Assembly (NCBI GenBank): GCA_016935515.1
Contig: JAFGQT010000079.1
Location: 1 to 36,964 of the forward strand
DNA from: Bacilli bacterium
GTDB taxonomy: Bacteria; Bacillota_I; Bacilli_A; Izemoplasmatales; Hujiaoplasmataceae
Length of the DNA stretch: 36,964 nt
Direction: 5' to 3'
Below the pieces are notes generated by a model. It was given only the letters and a program-made list of their open reading frames with translations. It was not told where the DNA came from and searched no databases. Numbering within the stretch: the stretch's first letter is position 1; each line of letters starts with the position of its first letter. Below, piece by piece: positions 1-8,789 of this stretch. Both the position numbers and the translations under genes were made by a program.

Positions 1-723
1 GCATTCTGCGCCAATATACCTTCAATCAAAGAAAGTCGCGTCCTAACTAATTTCACCGGAGCTTTCGGCGATGTGATCACCATTTCCCATGAACTCGGTC
101 ATGCCTATCACGGCGAAGCAATCTTTTCTGAATCGATTTTGAACGCCGATTACACAATGCCTGTAGCTGAGACTGCGTCTACCTTCTGTGAAACTATCGT
201 GAACAAGGCTGCGCTCAAAGATGCGAAAGATGATGAAGAGAAGATCTATTTGCTTGAATCATCGCTTCAGGATTACACGCAAGTCATCGTTGACATCATG
301 AGCCGCTTCCTGTTTGAAAAATCCGTCTTCGACGGCAGAAGAAAGACAGTTTTTGACGAAAACGAACTCAAAGAGATGATGCTTGATGCACAAAGAAAGA
401 CTTACGGCGACGGACTTGATGAGAAATACCTGCATCCATATATGTGGGCTTGTAAGTCACATTATTATTCAGGCGAACTCAGTTATTACAATTTCCCGTA
501 CGCTTTTGGCTTGCTCTTCGCCAAGGGTCTTTATGCCCAGTATTTGGAAAATAAAACAGAGTTTGTCGAAATGTATGATAAATTGCTCGCGGCCACGGGT
601 AAAAACATGGTCGAGGACGCCGCGATGCTAGCAGGGATCGACGTTACCAAGAAATCATTCTGGCAAGGTTCGCTTGAGTTGTTGAAAGAAGATATCGAAT
701 TGTTCCTGAAATTGACAGAATAG
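1..723 (+). CDS. pepF: M3 family oligoendopeptidase, C-terminal part (5' truncated by window)
   Basis: The reading frame is open from base 1, so only the last 240 residues are present. It holds the zinc-binding HEXXH motif (HELGHAYHG, with two His ligands and the catalytic Glu) followed about 25 residues later by the third-ligand Glu in PVAETASTFCE. This spacing is that of M3 (thimet/PepF) metallopeptidases, which degrade oligopeptides, usually in the cytoplasm. The Tyr/His-rich stretch further on (HPYMWACKSHYYSGELSYYN, then FPYAFG) matches the substrate-binding C-terminal region of the PepF/M3B group. The stop is at 721-723. A lipoprotein gene follows 64 bases later, and no clear terminator separates them. 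The PepF name is family-level; the precise subfamily cannot be fixed without the N-terminus. Confidence 0.93.
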   Translation, partial: AFCANIPSIKESRVLTNFTGAFGDVITISHELGHAYHGEAIFSESILNADYTMPVAETASTFCETIVNKAALKDAKDDEEKIYLLESSLQDYTQVIVDIMSRFLFEKSVFDGRRKTVFDENELKEMMLDAQRKTYGDGLDEKYLHPYMWACKSHYYSGELSYYNFPYAFGLLFAKGLYAQYLENKTEFVEMYDKLLAATGKNMVEDAAMLAGIDVTKKSFWQGSLELLKEDIELFLKLTE

Positions 724-787
724 TTTTTAAACGCCAACAAATCCGACCAACCATTTGTTTATATTGGTGAAACGGGAGGTCAACCAT

Positions 788-2782
788 ATGAAAAAAATAG
801 TAATCTTCGCTTTGATATTATTGGGAGCCATCGGACTCATCGGTTGTGATCAAAGGTATGAACCGCTTGATTACAAGTCGATTGACGAAGTCGGCAGTTT
901 CAAGAATTATGCACAACTCAAGGATTACTTGGATTCCTTCTATGAAGATCAAGAACAATATTATTACGGCGGTAATCTTGAATCCGACATGGCATCTACC
1001 GCTGCAATGACCACTACAGTTGCCAATGCGGCTATGGATGGTTCTGAAGACAGATCCTACAGCGAAACCAACAATCAGGTCGATGGCGTGTTTGAGTCAG
1101 ATCGGATCCTGACGGACGGATATTACATCTACGTGCTCGCGGACAATCGTTTTGTCATCATCGATGCGGACAATCTGACGATTGTGGACAGCTATGAACA
1201 CGAAGAAGGATATCTTTATGGTATGTACAAATACAATGATCGTATAGTCCTTTTGGCCAATGAGTACCATTATTGGTATGAGACAGAGCCGGTCAGTGAT
1301 AAATCCGAAGATGATGGCTATCTCTTCGACTATTACTATGTCCGATACTCCTTTGGAACACGTGTGATGGTTTTTGACACAACCATCAAGACAGACATCG
1401 AACTGGAAAAGGAAATGTATTTCGAAGGAAGTTACCTTACCGACAGCAGAATGATCGATGGACACGTCTATCTGGTTCTCAACAATTATGCAGCTAGCTA
1501 CGGCTACGATGATACGACGTATATCCCGCAATATTATGACTCTACGGTAGACGACGAAATCATTCAATTGCCTGCTAGCGACATCTATTACATGCCTAAT
1601 GACTACAATTCATTCGGTTATCTGCTTCTTGTCTCTTTTGCGGTTGAAGGTGATGAGGCAGCTAACGTCAAGGGATACCTTGGCAGCACTTATCAGATAT
1701 TCATGAGTCTTGACAATCTCTATACTATCGTCTATCGCTATTGGTACGACGAAGCAGTGAGTTTCTATCGCAACGAAACATTGATCATCAGATATGAGAT
1801 CGAGGATCACGAATTGGTTTACAAAGCGACCGGATCTGTAGACGGATCACCTTTGAATCAGTTCTCTATGGATGAACATGATGGTTATTTCCGAATTGCG
1901 ACGACAGGATATTCGTATACGGAAGATTCATGGGAGATATCGAACAAGGTTACGATTTTCGATGCGACGACCGAAGGTGTGATCGAACCGGTTTCAGTTC
2001 TTGAAGGCCTTGGCAAACCAAACGAGAGGATCTATGCAGTGAGATTCAGTGGCGATGTCGCTTATGTCGTTACATTCGTCAATACCGATCCTTTATACAA
2101 ACTAGATCTTTCTGATCCTGAAAATCCGGAAATCCTCGGAGAACTTTACGAAGAAGGAGTCAGCGATTATCTACACGAAATAAGCGATGATTTGTTGTTG
2201 GGAGTCGGGCGACAAGCTGAAACCGTCAATGAATTTACCAATTTCACCGGTGTCAAGATTGCCTTATACGACGTTTCTGGAAATGATCCATTGGCCATTG
2301 AGACGTACTTCGTCGAAGGCGAGTACAGCTATACTCCTGTCATCTATGACCACAAGGCTTTTGTCAGTTATGAGCCAGATGAAGCTGATTTTCTATACGT
2401 TGCCATACCAGTTTATGAGTATAATGACTATTACTGGCGTTCAAGTCAGAGCGTATTCGTGTTCAAGGTGCACTATAGCGGTGACTTAGAATACTTGACC
2501 AAACTTACGCACATGCAAGAACAGCCTGCAAGTGATGAATATTATTACTGGTACTGGGATTCAATCGAAAGAACGATCATGATCGAAAATCGTATCTATA
2601 CCGTTTCCTACAACCAGATTCAGATGTACGACATGGATTCTGATTTCGCTTTCCTTGGCAAATTGGAGTTTTCGATTCCTGTAAGCGATGAGCCAGTTGA
2701 TGATGAAACTACGACCACTAGCGGAGCGTACAATCCTGATGAAACAATCACTACTCAAGTTGGCGATGATTCAGACAACTAA
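788..2782 (+). CDS. Beta-propeller domain lipoprotein (Beta_propel family)
   Basis: This encodes 664 residues. I chose ATG 788 because GGGAGG lies just upstream and the protein then begins with a lipoprotein signal peptide: two Lys, a hydrophobic stretch and the lipobox LIGC with Cys20. The protein should therefore be lipid-anchored on the outer face of the membrane. Residues from about 95 carry NNQVDGVFESDRILTDG followed by YYIYVL, the hallmark start of the secreted beta-propeller family distantly related to WD40 proteins (canonical form close to VQVEGVDEADIVKTDG). The body is acidic and rich in Tyr and Asp, and the C-terminus ends in a Thr-rich tail. The family's biochemical role is not established; some members sit beside peptidases, as here. 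An intrinsic terminator follows directly. Confidence 0.88.
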   Translation: MKKIVIFALILLGAIGLIGCDQRYEPLDYKSIDEVGSFKNYAQLKDYLDSFYEDQEQYYYGGNLESDMASTAAMTTTVANAAMDGSEDRSYSETNNQVDGVFESDRILTDGYYIYVLADNRFVIIDADNLTIVDSYEHEEGYLYGMYKYNDRIVLLANEYHYWYETEPVSDKSEDDGYLFDYYYVRYSFGTRVMVFDTTIKTDIELEKEMYFEGSYLTDSRMIDGHVYLVLNNYAASYGYDDTTYIPQYYDSTVDDEIIQLPASDIYYMPNDYNSFGYLLLVSFAVEGDEAANVKGYLGSTYQIFMSLDNLYTIVYRYWYDEAVSFYRNETLIIRYEIEDHELVYKATGSVDGSPLNQFSMDEHDGYFRIATTGYSYTEDSWEISNKVTIFDATTEGVIEPVSVLEGLGKPNERIYAVRFSGDVAYVVTFVNTDPLYKLDLSDPENPEILGELYEEGVSDYLHEISDDLLLGVGRQAETVNEFTNFTGVKIALYDVSGNDPLAIETYFVEGEYSYTPVIYDHKAFVSYEPDEADFLYVAIPVYEYNDYYWRSSQSVFVFKVHYSGDLEYLTKLTHMQEQPASDEYYYWYWDSIERTIMIENRIYTVSYNQIQMYDMDSDFAFLGKLEFSIPVSDEPVDDETTTTSGAYNPDETITTQVGDDSDN

Positions 2783-2802
2783 CATGAAGTTCAATCATTT
2801 TT

Positions 2803-2827
2803 GAGCCGATTATATCGGCTCTTTTTT
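2803..2827 (+). terminator. Intrinsic terminator after the beta-propeller lipoprotein gene
   Basis: A perfect 8-bp stem, GAGCCGAT (2803-2810) with ATCGGCTC (2814-2821), has a 3-base loop and is followed by six T (2822-2827). Confidence 0.92.
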
Positions 2828-2987
2828 CGTCTTGCGGATGTTGAATAGACCATTTTATGTAAAATATCATTGATTTTTTACTTGAATGACAAAAAACTCG
2901 GTTACCCATATAGATTTATTGTCAAATTAGTGATATATATTTAAGTGTAGAACAATTGAATAAAACCCATTTTAAGGAGGGGTGCAA

Positions 2988-5900
2988 ATGAAAAGCAGAT
3001 TCATCGCTCTGGTTCTGTTTGTTTTTCTTGGCCTATTTTTGGCTGGTTGTGATTTCTTTGGCGGCGGTACGATTACCATTCCCACAACCTTCACGACCGA
3101 GTCTACGGCAGATACCAGTGCAACTGAAAGTACTGGGACTACGGTAGTAACGACTACCGCAGTGTCTTCAGATTCATCAACGAGTGGTTCCGAAGTAACT
3201 ACTGTTACTACAGTCAGCTCCGGAACAGAAACCACTACAACGAGTGGTTCCGAAGTAACTACAGTTACTACAGTCAGCTCCGGAACAGAAACCACTACAA
3301 CGGCTACAGTTACTCCTACAACAACTGTTAGCTCCGGAGTAGTAACCACTACAACGACTACAGTCGTACCAACAACGACTACAACAACTACAGCTGTTAC
3401 CACTGCTCCTACAACTGCAGTTACTACCACTGAAACAACTACTGAGGAAGTTATCACAGTTGTATTTTTAAATGCAGATGGAACAATCTTGGCAACAGAA
3501 ACCATTTTACCAGGAGAATCTGTAACGCCTCCTGCAGATCCGACAATGGCAGACAGCAGCAATTATCGGTATACTTTCGTCGAATGGGATCATGATATGA
3601 CCGGAATCATGGAAAGCGTCACTATCCGTGCGCTATATGACGTCGAGTACCTTGGTTCTACCGGCACTTACGACCATGCGATGTTGTTGGCCTTGATGCA
3701 AGGCATGACGCCGGATTATACAGAAACGAACGAAGAGATGGAAGAACAGATCGGCTTCATGATGGGATTGTTAGGCATCCCATCCGAAGAGCACTTCTAT
3801 GTTTTGATGAGCCAAGTCCCGACATTGTTGACTCAACTAGAAGGAGTCACAAATGCAACGGACTTCACAGCTTGGTATCAATCTACCAAGACTGCTGGAT
3901 TCACGGAGGAGGTAATTGTCGACGCGGTGATCAATGCGTTGATGTTTGGCCTCAGAGGACAGGTAGAGTACTTTGACATTGATTATATGTATGATGACAT
4001 AGCTTATCAGCAGGGAATCATTGACACGAACACTCCATTGATGGAAGGCATCAGGGCTCAAGTAGTCGATTACTGCAATACTTCGACTCCGGCGGGAACT
4101 GACTGCATCCAGTTGTTCGATTACATGGTTGATGATTACCATGATCATTTCTATTATCAAGAGCAGAGCGAAAACTATCTCAATTCCATAGATTGGAATT
4201 GGGAGATAATGAATAAATATTATGAACTTGAAAATCTGCTTAATGAATACATTGAAGCGATGTATCATGATGAACAACCACTCGTAGCTGCAGAAGTCAT
4301 GGTGTTGTTCGACACTACCTTTGCGGCTCTAAATCCTGAGCTCCAAGCAGAATTGGATCCATTATTGGATGCTTTCCTTGATTGGAAAGAGGACGAAGCC
4401 CAGTTCACACAACCGTTGATGAACGATTTGTGGGAAGTCAATGATACAGAAGGCTATGCGGTTTCTTATACAATCCAAAATCAATATTTCAATGACTATC
4501 TCAATATGTTCTGGTCAATAAATAATGCTGAAAATGAGATTCATTGGATGGAAGAAGAAATCCAAAGACGCCTTCAAGAACATGCACAGATGGAATTGAT
4601 TTACAATTATTTACAGACACCTGAGGGAATGAACAAACTAAAACTCCTCGTAATCTCTATCTACGACGTTGTGGACGCTTTGGCTCTCAATGTCGATCCT
4701 GACTTGTTCGCATTGGTGATGAGCCTGGCCACAGATCCTATGTTCAACCCTGAAAGTCTGTTGACGGCGGAAAACATCGTGCTTTATGTTGACAAAGTCG
4801 TGACGACTTTGCGACTAGTGCAGACAACATTCGGAACTGAGGAGATTGACAATCTCGGGAGTATTGCCGAAGACGTAATCACTTTGTTCATCGATGCACA
4901 GGATATGCCTGAAGCAGAGAAAGAAGCTTTGAAGTTTTTGGTTATTCCTCAGATTGATGCATATCTGACGATGGCAGCCACTTCATTCGACGACATCCTG
5001 ACATTCCTTGATTCGATTGACTTGGTCAAGGCTCAAGCCATTCTTGATGCAGTGACCTATTTCACAGGATACGTTCCGGTTGTTGAGCCGCTTATGGTGG
5101 AAACCGGACCAGCTGTCGAAGACATCGTTTATATTGCAAATCTTGTTGAAGTGATGATTGGCGACGATTCACTTGATCTAGCATCACTTATGGACAATAT
5201 GATCACAGTTTACTTTGACATGACTTATTTCTTCCAGGCTGATAGCCAACTTGAAGCAGATGTGAGAACGAATATCCAAGCTAATTTAGCGCGTTTGCTC
5301 GAAATGGCACCGCTGGTAGGCGCAATTGATCCACTGGCAATGACGATGGCTGATTATGCCCTGCTGGAAGAATTGATTGCCAGGTTGGAAGCTTTTGGCA
5401 TGATGTTCGAGTACGGTTTGGAGAGCATGCTGGAGCCGATTGCGTTCGGTTACGATCATCAGAAGTTCGTCGATCTAGCATATGAAATTGGCGACTGGGA
5501 CATGACATCAGCCGAAGCCGAACAACTTATCCTAGATTTGATGGCCATGCTTGAAGAGACCGATGAAGAGACGGCTTATTACCTGATGATGTCTATAATG
5601 ATGCATGTTGGAAACTTCTATTCTGTCGATTCATTTACAGACCTCAAGAGCTGGATTGATGGATTCTATGGTTTTGGCATGACAAAGCCAGAGATGGCAT
5701 CAACTATTCTGAACTTCCTTGTATTCCAAATGGACCAAGATCTCGGACCTGATGGTTGGCTTGCTCAAGATGTTCTCTACTATACAAGTGAAATTGCCGA
5801 GAACCAAGCGCTCATAGTTACACATCAAGGCTATTTGAATCAAATTGATGCGGACGTTTTGGCCATGTTGGTTGATTATGGAAGTTACACTCAAGCAGAG

Positions 5901-8705
5901 ATCGATGCTTTCATGGCACATTGGGGCAACGAGAAAGAGTACATTATCAGAGATATCGAACTTCACTTTGCCGTCAGTCGTGCAGGCTATGACTGGAACT
6001 TCAGTTACGACACATATTATAATCTTGATGACTTGTTGTGGATGTACTATGAGTATGGCGAAGCCAGTTACCTCGATGATTATAATTCACTTTATGCAAT
6101 GCTATCACCAGAAGAACAAGCCATTTATGGTCCGCTGCTGACGCAATCTGGCGACTTCTATTCTTGGATAAATAATGTCTATTGGCCAGCCTACAATAGT
6201 TTTGATGAAGCCCCGTATGAAGGCAGCGGTGTTGTGGAATTCATGTACGGTTCAGCTGTCTATGATTATGAAGACAATTTCTGGTCTATCAAGGATATTG
6301 AAGATTGGATTTTCTGGGATCAGATAAGGCTTGATGATGTTAATAGGGAAATTGCCAGCAAAACGGCAATGCGCGATTACCTAGCAGATCCGCTCAACGA
6401 AGTCGCACTTGAAACCTTGATGGTTGCGGCGATGGATGAACTTGACAACATGATGAATTTGGCTGACCCTGCTACATTCGACATCTTCACCCGTATGATT
6501 TTTGAAAGAATCGGATATTATTACGTGGCATCGCTAGATTATATACCTGAAGAGCCCATGATTGATATGTCACCTGAAGCCATTCTTGGATATGTCCAAG
6601 ATGTTGCGGTTGTGCTTGACGGATTGTTCACGACAATGGATCCTGCTGAGGACGCTTTGTTGCTTGATTTTATCGCCGACATGATCGAAATGCAATTTGT
6701 GGCTGACGGAATGACTCAAATCGAAATCGATGCTCAGATGCTTCTGATCGAAGGTGCTCTTGCCAAATGGTATCCGAGAGTTGAAGAGGTTCTGGATATT
6801 GTGATAGTGGCTTTGCAAGGACTGGATATTACGGAAGTTGACCAGATCATGAAAGTCATTCCTAAACCAGATCAAGAACCCTCGATGCTGCAGATTGTGA
6901 ACTCGGTGGCAATTCTGGCAAATGTCTTCACCAACGATATAACCCCGACCATCGATGACACACTTGATTACGCAGTATTGCTTGACTACATGATTGAGCT
7001 CTACTATGATGTCAAATATCAACTTGTATATACGAACACAGAAATGCAAGCAATACAGGATGTTGTTGCCAATCATATGACAGACTTGCTGCCTGATCTA
7101 TACTTGATTGCTGCTATTCAACCGGGAACACTCACCGATGCTGACTTGCCGTTGATTTATGAAACCGTAAGATACGGCGAATGGCTCGCACAGAACTTTA
7201 GTGATCTTGAAAACATGGTATATCCGGCACCTTCGTTTACCTATGTCCATCAGGATTTTGTCGATCTCGTTATGAAGATTCACGGAGATTGGTTGGAGCT
7301 TACGGAAGTCGAAGCTTTGATAGTTGACTATATGGCAGTATTTGAAACTACGGACGAAGCTACCGCTTTCTACAAATTGCTGATATTCGGATCAGTTGCA
7401 CACAATTTGGAATATATCGATTCATTCCATAGTCTTGTCGGATTGTATTTCAATATTACTTCACTTGGCTTCAGCAAGGAACAACTCACAACGTATGTGA
7501 TCAATTTCATCGCCATGAAACTTAACGAAGAGGCCACTTACATTCAAGAAAGAATCACAGAGTTGGAAGGTTGGATTGCAGATAGCGAGCAAGGAATTAT
7601 TGATCAAGAAGCTAATATTTCATTGATCATCGCCGATATTGAAACTGAGATCGCTACACTGGCTCTAACATACCCCAGTGAAATGTTGGTTGCTACACAA
7701 ATGCTTGATACTTACATGATTCTTTTTGAGCAACTGGGAGATTACTATGAAGCTATCGTTATTGCCAAAAACCTCGAGGGATTCTATTTTGATTCGTATA
7801 TTTATACTGAGTTGGTCTATGCTCGCTTCGGAGATGAATGGGATGAACCCAATATTGAGTATTATAATGATCTTGTAAGTTGGTTGACTCCGGAAGAGTC
7901 TTCAGTTTACTTGCCTCTACTTGATCTGTACCAAGCTTGGAACTATACTTGGGAATTCGATTATAATCCGTTGTATTATCAAGTTTGGGCATATGAGATC
8001 TATACCTCCAGTTCATGGAATATAGCCGAATACATTGATGATCAATGTTGGCAGGTTACGGAACTTATTTATGATATCAAACAATATAACGAATGGATTC
8101 TTAGTGATCAACATGAACTCGACTCGATATTAAAAGATTCGGTCATGCTGAATACAATGCTCTACTATTTGTCTGATGTGGATATGAGTTCATATTTCCC
8201 ATCTAATCCATATGCAGCAGTTCCCAACACGGAACTTGCGGCGGATGCCTTAGTTGTCCTGATGAACAGGTTTGAGACATTGTTGCCGACCTTGACACCG
8301 AGTGACATGTGGCAACTGGAAGATTTGTTTGGCGGTTATTATGAAGTTTATTCGCCATATGAAGTCGTTGAAGTCGTGAAGATCGCAATGAAGCTTTTCG
8401 GACCGTTGTTGATTGACGCTTCCGGAACTTCTGGTGTTGATTCCGAACTCAACACATTGCTGAATCGTCTGTTTATCGCCTATGCAAACTCTGTAGTGCT
8501 GGAAACTGGTCAAACAGTTGAGGATGTTAGATTCGCGCTCCAGCAAGCCGTCTTCGATGTTATCGATCTGGCTTACCTTGTCAACGAGCTGGATCCATAC
8601 AACCTTACTACGACAGATATCGAACTGGTATATCAATTCTTGTATGCCATCGATGATGTGAAATTCATTCTTGCTCCCGAAGATTACGTAGAACCGGTAA
8701 TGTAA
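2988..8705 (+). CDS. Giant lipoprotein with Thr-rich stalk, InlB-B-like domain and three ~490-600-residue repeats
   Basis: This encodes 1905 residues. AAGGAGG at 2974-2980 favours ATG 2988 over the in-frame GTG 2982. Residues 1-22 form a lipoprotein signal (lipobox LAGC). A Thr/Ser/Val-rich linker (about residues 30-150) includes a 20-residue tandem repeat. Residues about 155-222 (VVFLNADGTILATETILPGE, later TFVEWDHDM) resemble the InlB B-repeat/Listeria-Bacteroides repeat fold. The rest is predicted helical, acidic and rich in Tyr, Trp and Met, and consists of three divergent copies beginning near residues 228, 822 and 1419 (YDHAMLLALM, YDHQKFVDLA, YVHQDFVDLV). There is no C-terminal anchor, so it should be held by its N-terminal lipid and project outward. 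I do not recognise the repeat family. A surface structural or adhesive role is only a guess. It is flanked by terminators and is probably monocistronic. Confidence 0.85.
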   Translation: MKSRFIALVLFVFLGLFLAGCDFFGGGTITIPTTFTTESTADTSATESTGTTVVTTTAVSSDSSTSGSEVTTVTTVSSGTETTTTSGSEVTTVTTVSSGTETTTTATVTPTTTVSSGVVTTTTTTVVPTTTTTTTAVTTAPTTAVTTTETTTEEVITVVFLNADGTILATETILPGESVTPPADPTMADSSNYRYTFVEWDHDMTGIMESVTIRALYDVEYLGSTGTYDHAMLLALMQGMTPDYTETNEEMEEQIGFMMGLLGIPSEEHFYVLMSQVPTLLTQLEGVTNATDFTAWYQSTKTAGFTEEVIVDAVINALMFGLRGQVEYFDIDYMYDDIAYQQGIIDTNTPLMEGIRAQVVDYCNTSTPAGTDCIQLFDYMVDDYHDHFYYQEQSENYLNSIDWNWEIMNKYYELENLLNEYIEAMYHDEQPLVAAEVMVLFDTTFAALNPELQAELDPLLDAFLDWKEDEAQFTQPLMNDLWEVNDTEGYAVSYTIQNQYFNDYLNMFWSINNAENEIHWMEEEIQRRLQEHAQMELIYNYLQTPEGMNKLKLLVISIYDVVDALALNVDPDLFALVMSLATDPMFNPESLLTAENIVLYVDKVVTTLRLVQTTFGTEEIDNLGSIAEDVITLFIDAQDMPEAEKEALKFLVIPQIDAYLTMAATSFDDILTFLDSIDLVKAQAILDAVTYFTGYVPVVEPLMVETGPAVEDIVYIANLVEVMIGDDSLDLASLMDNMITVYFDMTYFFQADSQLEADVRTNIQANLARLLEMAPLVGAIDPLAMTMADYALLEELIARLEAFGMMFEYGLESMLEPIAFGYDHQKFVDLAYEIGDWDMTSAEAEQLILDLMAMLEETDEETAYYLMMSIMMHVGNFYSVDSFTDLKSWIDGFYGFGMTKPEMASTILNFLVFQMDQDLGPDGWLAQDVLYYTSEIAENQALIVTHQGYLNQIDADVLAMLVDYGSYTQAEIDAFMAHWGNEKEYIIRDIELHFAVSRAGYDWNFSYDTYYNLDDLLWMYYEYGEASYLDDYNSLYAMLSPEEQAIYGPLLTQSGDFYSWINNVYWPAYNSFDEAPYEGSGVVEFMYGSAVYDYEDNFWSIKDIEDWIFWDQIRLDDVNREIASKTAMRDYLADPLNEVALETLMVAAMDELDNMMNLADPATFDIFTRMIFERIGYYYVASLDYIPEEPMIDMSPEAILGYVQDVAVVLDGLFTTMDPAEDALLLDFIADMIEMQFVADGMTQIEIDAQMLLIEGALAKWYPRVEEVLDIVIVALQGLDITEVDQIMKVIPKPDQEPSMLQIVNSVAILANVFTNDITPTIDDTLDYAVLLDYMIELYYDVKYQLVYTNTEMQAIQDVVANHMTDLLPDLYLIAAIQPGTLTDADLPLIYETVRYGEWLAQNFSDLENMVYPAPSFTYVHQDFVDLVMKIHGDWLELTEVEALIVDYMAVFETTDEATAFYKLLIFGSVAHNLEYIDSFHSLVGLYFNITSLGFSKEQLTTYVINFIAMKLNEEATYIQERITELEGWIADSEQGIIDQEANISLIIADIETEIATLALTYPSEMLVATQMLDTYMILFEQLGDYYEAIVIAKNLEGFYFDSYIYTELVYARFGDEWDEPNIEYYNDLVSWLTPEESSVYLPLLDLYQAWNYTWEFDYNPLYYQVWAYEIYTSSSWNIAEYIDDQCWQVTELIYDIKQYNEWILSDQHELDSILKDSVMLNTMLYYLSDVDMSSYFPSNPYAAVPNTELAADALVVLMNRFETLLPTLTPSDMWQLEDLFGGYYEVYSPYEVVEVVKIAMKLFGPLLIDASGTSGVDSELNTLLNRLFIAYANSVVLETGQTVEDVRFALQQAVFDVIDLAYLVNELDPYNLTTTDIELVYQFLYAIDDVKFILAPEDYVEPVM
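3181..3300 (+). repeat. Two 60-bp tandem repeats in the Thr-rich stalk
   Basis: Bases 3181-3240 and 3241-3300 are identical except at one position (T at 3203, A at 3263). Each unit encodes the 20 residues of the TSGSEVTTVTTVSSGTETTT type. The near-identity points to recent duplication and possible length variation of the stalk. Confidence 0.95.
3669..8702 (+). repeat. Three divergent protein-level repeats of the giant lipoprotein
   Basis: The copies start at 3669 (residue 228), 5451 (residue 822) and 7242 (residue 1419), giving lengths of about 594, 597 and 487 residues. Matching landmarks occur in order. They are the Y-x-H start; the stretches SEEHFYVLMS, DEETAYYLMM and DEATAFYKLL; GFTEEVIVDAVINAL, GMTKPEMASTILNFL and GFSKEQLTTYVINFI; NPELQAELDPLLDAF, SPEEQAIYGPLL and TPEESSVYLPLLDLY; and the closing DPLAMTMADYALLEEL, QPGTLTDADLPLIYE and DPYNLTTTDIELVYQF. 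Similarity is visible in protein but not at DNA level, so the duplications are old. Confidence 0.85.
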
Positions 8706-8725
8706 TTGTTTTAGAAGAATCAAGT

Positions 8726-8758
8726 GGAGCCAAAATGCAAAATTTTGGCTCCATTTTT
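8726..8758 (+). terminator. Intrinsic terminator after the giant lipoprotein gene
   Basis: An 11-bp perfect stem, GGAGCCAAAAT (8726-8736) with ATTTTGGCTCC (8742-8752), has a 5-base loop and is followed by five T (8754-8758). The promoter of the next gene starts just 8 bases further on. Confidence 0.92.
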
Positions 8759-8765
8759 CTTTATA

Positions 8766-8774
8766 TGCTATAAT
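8766..8774 (+). promoter_or_regulatory. Extended -10 promoter of the RNA methyltransferase gene
   Basis: TGC-TATAAT is a full extended -10 element. The place for a -35 box falls inside the preceding terminator stem and has no good match. Transcription should start near 8781, leaving a leader of about 9 bases that begins with the ribosome binding site GGTGAT. Confidence 0.7.
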
Positions 8775-8789
8775 ATATTTGGTGATAAT

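Noticed and set aside
724-787. A weak inverted repeat (ACCAA...TTGGT) between the peptidase and beta-propeller genes
   Set aside because: A five-base stem without a T tract; not convincing as a terminator or operator.
2919-2941. A possible promoter (TTGTCA and TATATT) for the giant lipoprotein gene
   Set aside because: The spacer is only 11 bases and the sequence is simply AT-rich; a promoter probably exists in 2830-2980 but cannot be placed.
3181-3300. Possible CRISPR-like direct repeats
   Set aside because: There are only two adjacent units without spacers, in frame within a coding region; this is a protein tandem repeat.
2972-3562. A 196-residue Val/Thr-rich ORF on the minus strand opposite the Thr-rich stalk
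   Set aside because: It is the mirror of low-complexity ACT/ACA repeats in the lipoprotein gene, has no ribosome binding site and no recognisable protein.
8724-8789. An upstream GTG start that would extend the SpoU methyltransferase by 22 residues
   Set aside because: It lies inside the terminator of the previous gene and upstream of the -10 box; ATG 8790 has its own GGTGAT and fits family length.
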